From Welwitschia mirabilis (Eukaryota; Gnetophyta; Gnetopsida; Welwitschiales): a stretch of 64,000 nt of DNA. The translations under genes were made by a program, and so were the position numbers. Positions 60,580 to 64,000 of the stretch are shown here, one piece after another; the first letter of the stretch is position 1, and the number at the start of each line of letters is the position of its first letter. The notes below the pieces were generated by a model that was not told the DNA's origin, did not search any database, and worked only from the letters and a program-made list of their open reading frames with translations. The stretch spans positions 142,442,968 through 142,506,967 of the forward strand of contig JBOZIK010000001.1 of NCBI GenBank assembly GCA_051453625.1. The letters run 5' to 3'.

Positions 60580-60925
60580 AATTAATGCCTTTTTTTCTTT
60601 TAATTAAAGCAAGATCTTTTAAGGCATTTGTCATAGAATCACCTTAAAAGATACTTTCTAAAGTAATTCTATAAAGACACCGTAAGAAAGTGGAATTTAA
60701 GGCACTTCTATAGAAATGCCTTAAAGACAAAAATTTTAAGGTGGTTTTATGGAAATGCCTTAAAAGGCAAGTTTCTAAGTTGCTTATTGAAAAAAGGCCT
60801 TAAAAGCCTCTAGGTAATTACAGCAGGCCTTTTTAGGGGATTTGTTTTGAAGAAACACATCAAAAGCTCTAAAGGTGTTTTTCCAAGGCCTTTTAAGGCA
60901 TGTTATAAATGCCTTAAAAGCCTTT
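60580..60925. repeat. Right subterminal repeat array of the CACTA element
   Basis: At least six copies of AAGGC(A/G)TTT or its complement AAATGCCTT are packed here. They include a near-palindrome at 60697-60724 and another at 60887-60922. The units resemble those at 42056-42290, which supports pairing of the two ends. Confidence 0.75.
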
Positions 60926-60935
60926 ATTTGTAATA
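60923..60935 (-). repeat. Right terminal inverted repeat of the CACTA element
   Basis: The minus strand reads TATTACAAATAAA from the end inward, matching CACTACAAGAAA after two C-to-T changes and one small insertion. It abuts GTT, the partner of the ATT at the left end. Confidence 0.65.
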
Positions 60936-60938
60936 GTT

Positions 60939-61300
60939 ATTTGATTAATTTCTTAAGCTATCAATTGGTTTTATAATGGTAAGTAATACTAGAGTAAATC
61001 TTGATTCCAAAGTGATGGAAGAATCTTTGCCACAATTATGATAAGAACTTAGGGTCTTAATTAGAGATAATGGCCTATGATGTTTAATGTAATCTAAATA
61101 TTTCTTGTATAAGATGTAAGAATAACACTTTTCAAGTGTTTTCTTCCCTTAACAAAAATAAAATGGATCATCTCAGTCAACTTGTTAATATAAATAAAAA
61201 TAGAGTTATGGCATTTTTTTTGTAAGTCGTAAACCTATAATAAAGTCTAATGTAAATTTTTTTTCACTTTTGTTTAGGAATGCTAAGAGATTAAAGAAGT
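60939..61300 (-). pseudogene. Chromovirus integrase, N-proximal catalytic part
   Basis: Minus-strand reading gives CHNSIFIYINKLTEMIHFIFV (about 61225-61165), matching H-D-S-I-x-V-x-V-D-K-L-T-K-x-A-H-F-I-P-V. The catalytic Asp position reads Asn. A DPKF-like segment with LWQRFFHHFGIKI (about 61055-61010) matches DPKFTSxFWxxLxxxLGTxL. TYHYKTN then stands for AYHPQTDGQ, and the frame reaches INQ at the CACTA boundary. The remaining part starts with LKDML on the other side. Confidence 0.75.
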
Positions 61301-61539
61301 TCCACTAATCTTTTTTATTCATTTTAAACTCATTAATAAATTGGATAGTTATTAATATATTCTTTTACATTTTCTTTCATTCTTGATCATAAGTAATATC
61401 TTCTTAACATATGATGATTCTTCATAAATCTTAGATGTCCTACGTAGGGTACTTCATGTATTTTGGACATCATTTTTCTTCCTCAGTCATCTTGACAAAT
61501 ACACAATTACCTTTTTTTAATATATGTCACTCCTTTGCC

Positions 61540-61850
61540 TTTTTACTTAATATTGTGTCCACTACTTAGATCAAGGCATTTGTGATAATCCTAAATGATT
61601 TTTCTATATTTGCAATCTTCAAAATGGATACTGATATTAATAAAGGTTTTATTCTAAGGAAGGATTTTTTGCATTTTAGAGTAAAGTTAAATATTATTAC
61701 ATATTTTGTTAAATCTAAAGTGGAACTATCAATTAATAAAATTTTGAAATGAATCTTCAATAGAATCATATCAATCTCAAGAAACTTTGAACTTCTTTTA
61801 CATTTTTTTTTAACTTAAGCTATTCTTAGATCACTTGGGTTTTTATAGGT
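61540..61850 (-). pseudogene. Chromovirus RNase H region remnant
   Basis: The open minus-strand frame 61769-61566 lines up with the RT-RNase H connection. KCKKSFLRIKPLLISVSIL corresponds to ECEKSFQELKxRLxSAPIL, and ANIEKSFRIITNALI corresponds to the segment ending in the catalytic D-A-S, where the sequence now reads N-A-L. The later RNase H motifs are not readable. Confidence 0.6.
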
Positions 61851-62420
61851 TTTATTGTAATTCCATGTTTAGAGATAATATGTCCAAAGTAACTCATCTC
61901 TGTCTAAAAGAAGTCATCCTTGCACAATTTAGCCTTGAAATTATGATCTTGTAATATTTATAGAACTTTACTAAGATGGTATACATGTGTCTCCTTATTC
62001 TCTGAATAGACCATAATGTCATTAGAGAATACTACTGTGAATTTATCAAGGTATGAATGGAAAATATCATTCATTAAGATCATGAAAGTTGCTAGTGCAT
62101 TTGTGAGTCTAAATGGCATTTCAATGGATTTATAGTATCCATATCTTATTTCAAATGCTATTTTATGTACATCTTATTCTTTGATGTTTATCTAATGATA
62201 TCCTAATCTAAAGTTGATTTTTAAGAAGCATTCTAATGCCTATAATTAATCTAAAAGATCAATAATTCTCAGTAGGAGTTATTTATTTTTTATAGTTATC
62301 TTATTTAGTTACTAGTAGCTAATGCATAATCTTAAGACTTCATCTTTCTTTTTAATAACTAAGATAGAGGCATCTGAAGAAGATACACATAGGTAAGTTT
62401 TCCTTCTAATACTAGTTATT
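61851..62420 (-). pseudogene. Chromovirus reverse transcriptase remnant
   Basis: On the minus strand SILVIKKKDEVLRLCISY (about 62375-62320) matches P.LFVKKKDGTLRLCIDYR. Then come LNKITIKNK, LRIIDLLD, the FLKINFRLGYH segment (compare FSKIDLRSGYH), VHKIAFEIRYGYYKSIEMPF (about 62165-62105) and LTNALATFMILMNDIF. FSND occupies the catalytic FIDD site (62029-62018), so the first Asp is Asn. KETHVYHLSKVL and YFGHIISKHG (about 61985-61870) match the H..HL..VL and FLGHVIS blocks. The order is complete. Several stops and shifts are present. Confidence 0.83.
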
Positions 62421-62945
62421 ACAATTGTAGTTTAAGCTCTCTAAATTCTATTACTAAAGTTCTATATGGGCTCTTACTACTAATTGTACTTTAGAGATTA
62501 AATTAATAGTGTATTCTACCTTTTATTTTGATGGTAAATCTATTATCTCTTCAAAGACATTGCCAAATATCTATAACCCTTCCAAAATATCATGCTATGG
62601 ACTTGTACTTTCTTGTTTAGTCATGGCAAGAAATAACTATTTATAAGTTACTACTTTTATAATTTTCTTTCTAGTTGCTAAGAATATTTTCTTATTCTTT
62701 TCTTTTCCCTTAAGCATTTGGTCTTCAAATGCAGATGGAAGTATTAGAGTTCTTTGTTAGAAGTTTATTTTGATATTATAGTTAATAAAAAAAGGCATGT
62801 CTAAGATGATTTCATAGTTGTCAATGGTAAGGGTATAAAATTTGTTTCTGAACTTAAGGTTTTAGATTGAAAATGTTATTAATCCTCTTATTTCATTTTG
62901 TATGAGGGTGTTTCCTTCTAACATTCTTATAGAGGATTTTGGTTC
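62421..62945 (-). pseudogene. Chromovirus protease to RT linker remnant
   Basis: NYEIILDMPFFINYNIKINF near 62825-62765 matches the protease C-terminal block Y-D-x-I-L-G-M-D-W-L-x-x-Y. VFEEIIDLPSK (about 62575-62540) matches the VF.E.LPGLPP segment that leads into RT. The protease active site D-T-G was not readable. Confidence 0.55.
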
Positions 62946-63999
62946 TTAGAAAGAAGTAATATTTAGTTTTTGAAATAAATGAGTAAAGATGAAATTTTGA
63001 TAAGCAAAATTATCACTTAAAACAAAATTGGAAAATGTAAAATAAATCCTAATAATTCTAAAATATAAAGGTTTATTAATAATCCTATATGGACTGTAGA
63101 GTATACTCTTTTTGTAGGTGGTCCAGGATGTAGTTTGTCTAAGGTTATATTTAAGGAAGAGGTATAATCCCAGGGACATAAACAAATAATTTGTTACTAT
63201 GTGACCTTTTATCTTGCACTCATGGTAGATGATATTACTTTTAAATTATTCTCAAGGAGGTTGATTCCTATTAGCAGTGATTCTTATAGTTCTTTTGGCT
63301 TAATTTTTGGTCCATATGTTGTCTTATGAGTTTAAGCAGTCTTCGGTTTTCCTATAAGAATCCTTAATAGATTTAATTTCTAAGGTGTGGAGGATGCTTT
63401 GGACTTTGGATGATAGTGTTTCAATGACATTATTGATAAGCTACTTTTAAAAGAAATATTTTTAATACTTTATTAGGTGCTATATCTTTGATTAATGCTC
63501 ATTCAATGATGCTTTCCTAAATGTAGGCATTAAAATTTGACCATTTAGTCTTCAATAAAATCCTTAGGAATGAAATTATTTTTATACAGAGTTTTTTCAA
63601 GTAATCCTATGATTGAATTTTCAATGGAATCAAAGATGTTATTCTTATGTATTTTCAATGAAAATGATGACAATATAGATACATGTTCTTTCTAATGGTG
63701 TATTCCAAAGGATGAAGTATTTTTCTATTTATGAAAGTCATGACATGGATTTCTCATTAGTTCTTACATTGTCCTTCTAGATTTGCAAATAAATCATTTT
63801 TACAATTTCATTACTTTCTTTTTCTTCTGCTATTGAGCTATTTTCTAGATTTGATGAGAATGCTTGAAGATTTACTATTGTGTTTAAAAGCCTAATTTAT
63901 AAAATTTAAAAGATCAAGTTGTTTAGCATAAGATTTCTATCTAGAAGTGGAAGCTTGTTCTTATGGTGATTGCAAATCCTACTCCATTAAATGGTTTGA
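62946..63999 (-). pseudogene. Possible chromovirus gag and protease N-part
   Basis: An open minus-strand frame 63185-62946 precedes the protease block, and at about 63225-63190 the reading HECKIKGHIVTN could be a decayed C-x2-C-x3-GH-x4-C knuckle. Up to 63999 the minus strand has coding texture (for example NDLFANLEGQC near 63780), but the retrotransposon gag domain cannot be confirmed. The assignment rests mainly on position. Confidence 0.35.
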
Positions 64000-64000
64000 T

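Larger units (their letters stand above)
42022..60935. mobile_element. CACTA-type DNA transposon, about 18.9 kb including a nested copia array
   Basis: The left end CACTCCAAGAAATA (42022-42035) matches the plant CACTA terminus CACTACAAGAAA with one change. The right end (60935 backwards, minus strand) reads TATTACAAATAAA, the same terminus with C-to-T changes and one extra base. Both ends carry arrays of short palindromic AAGGYRTTT...AAAYRCCTT units, as in CACTA subterminal regions. The flanking trinucleotides are ATT (42019-42021) and GTT (60936-60938), a 3-bp target duplication with one transition. The flanking chromovirus integrase reads on across the element when one copy of the trinucleotide is counted. 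Without the nested copia array the element is about 8.9 kb, a normal CACTA size. No TNP2-like transposase was recognised, so it may be non-autonomous or too decayed. Confidence 0.75.
60939..63999 (-). mobile_element. Degenerate Ty3/gypsy chromovirus (Tekay/Del-like), 5' and central part
   Basis: From the right edge downwards the minus strand carries possible gag, protease region, RT, RNase H and the first half of integrase. The element is cut at 60938 by the CACTA insertion and resumes at 42021 with the rest of integrase, a chromodomain and the LTR start at 41213. The RT wording (SILVIKKKD..LRLCI.Y, ..KNKYPLPRIDDL..L, MPF.LTNA.ATFM.LMN) is that of chromoviruses, distinct from the Athila-like and Tat-like elements. 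The 5' LTR is not in the window. Confidence 0.82.

Noticed and set aside
42022-60935. CACTA transposase gene (TNP2-like)
   Set aside because: I searched the non-copia parts on both strands for typical word patterns and found none convincing; it may be absent, decayed or in the 611-N gap.
1-63999. CRISPR arrays, bacterial operons, ribosome binding sites
   Set aside because: The element types are those of a plant nuclear genome, and no direct-repeat/spacer array exists; the GTCGACC words in the copia LTRs are irregular in spacing and sequence.

Overview
The window looks like a piece of a large, very AT-rich higher-plant nuclear genome, most likely a flowering plant. It is an old, probably heterochromatic pile of nested transposable elements. 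I found no intact host gene, tRNA, rRNA or other functional RNA. The organism call rests on the company of element types: a plant L1-type LINE with a DUF4283-like ORF1, Athila-like, Tat-like and chromodomain-bearing Ty3/gypsy elements, a Ty1/copia element with an iMet primer site and a UBN2-type gag, and a CACTA DNA transposon. Every coding region is broken by stops and frameshifts. The decay is dominated by C-to-T/G-to-A changes, as expected of long-methylated DNA.

Layout, left to right. Positions 1-2.9 kb hold a minus-strand non-LTR element (endonuclease plus reverse transcriptase) that does not look like ordinary plant L1. Then 8.5-13.0 kb is a plus-strand L1-type LINE with all domains in order: ORF1, endonuclease, RT and zf-RVT. 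At 13.5-15.8 kb lies the minus-strand RT, RNase H and second RNase H of a Tat-lineage Ty3 element. At 16.7-21.7 kb there is an unrecognised broken coding region whose central 280 bp occurs twice as an inverted repeat. Positions 21.7-27.2 kb are mostly non-coding and include an island with a less AT-rich look. At 27.2-29.9 kb is an Athila-like pol on the plus strand. Positions 30-41 kb are largely unassigned.

From 40.4 kb to the right edge one nested structure dominates. The outermost layer is a minus-strand chromovirus (Tekay/Del-like). Its protease, RT, RNase H and first half of integrase lie at 60.9-62.9 kb, and the rest of integrase, a chromodomain remnant, a polypurine tract and an LTR start lie at 41.2-42.0 kb. 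It is split by a CACTA transposon of about 18.9 kb (42022-60935), and the integrase reading frame resumes across the insertion. The CACTA element is in turn invaded by a Ty1/copia array (46112-56128) with three LTRs and two internal regions. It is flanked by near-identical 5-bp target duplications.

Nothing here works as a pathway. The value of the window is its insertion history: chromovirus first, CACTA second, copia third, followed by LTR-LTR recombination and heavy decay. Five runs of N (20378-20875, 38414-38765, 46657-46756, 48641-48740, 57173-57783) interrupt the sequence. Two of them are flanked by duplicated sequence, which suggests contig ends that were not merged.
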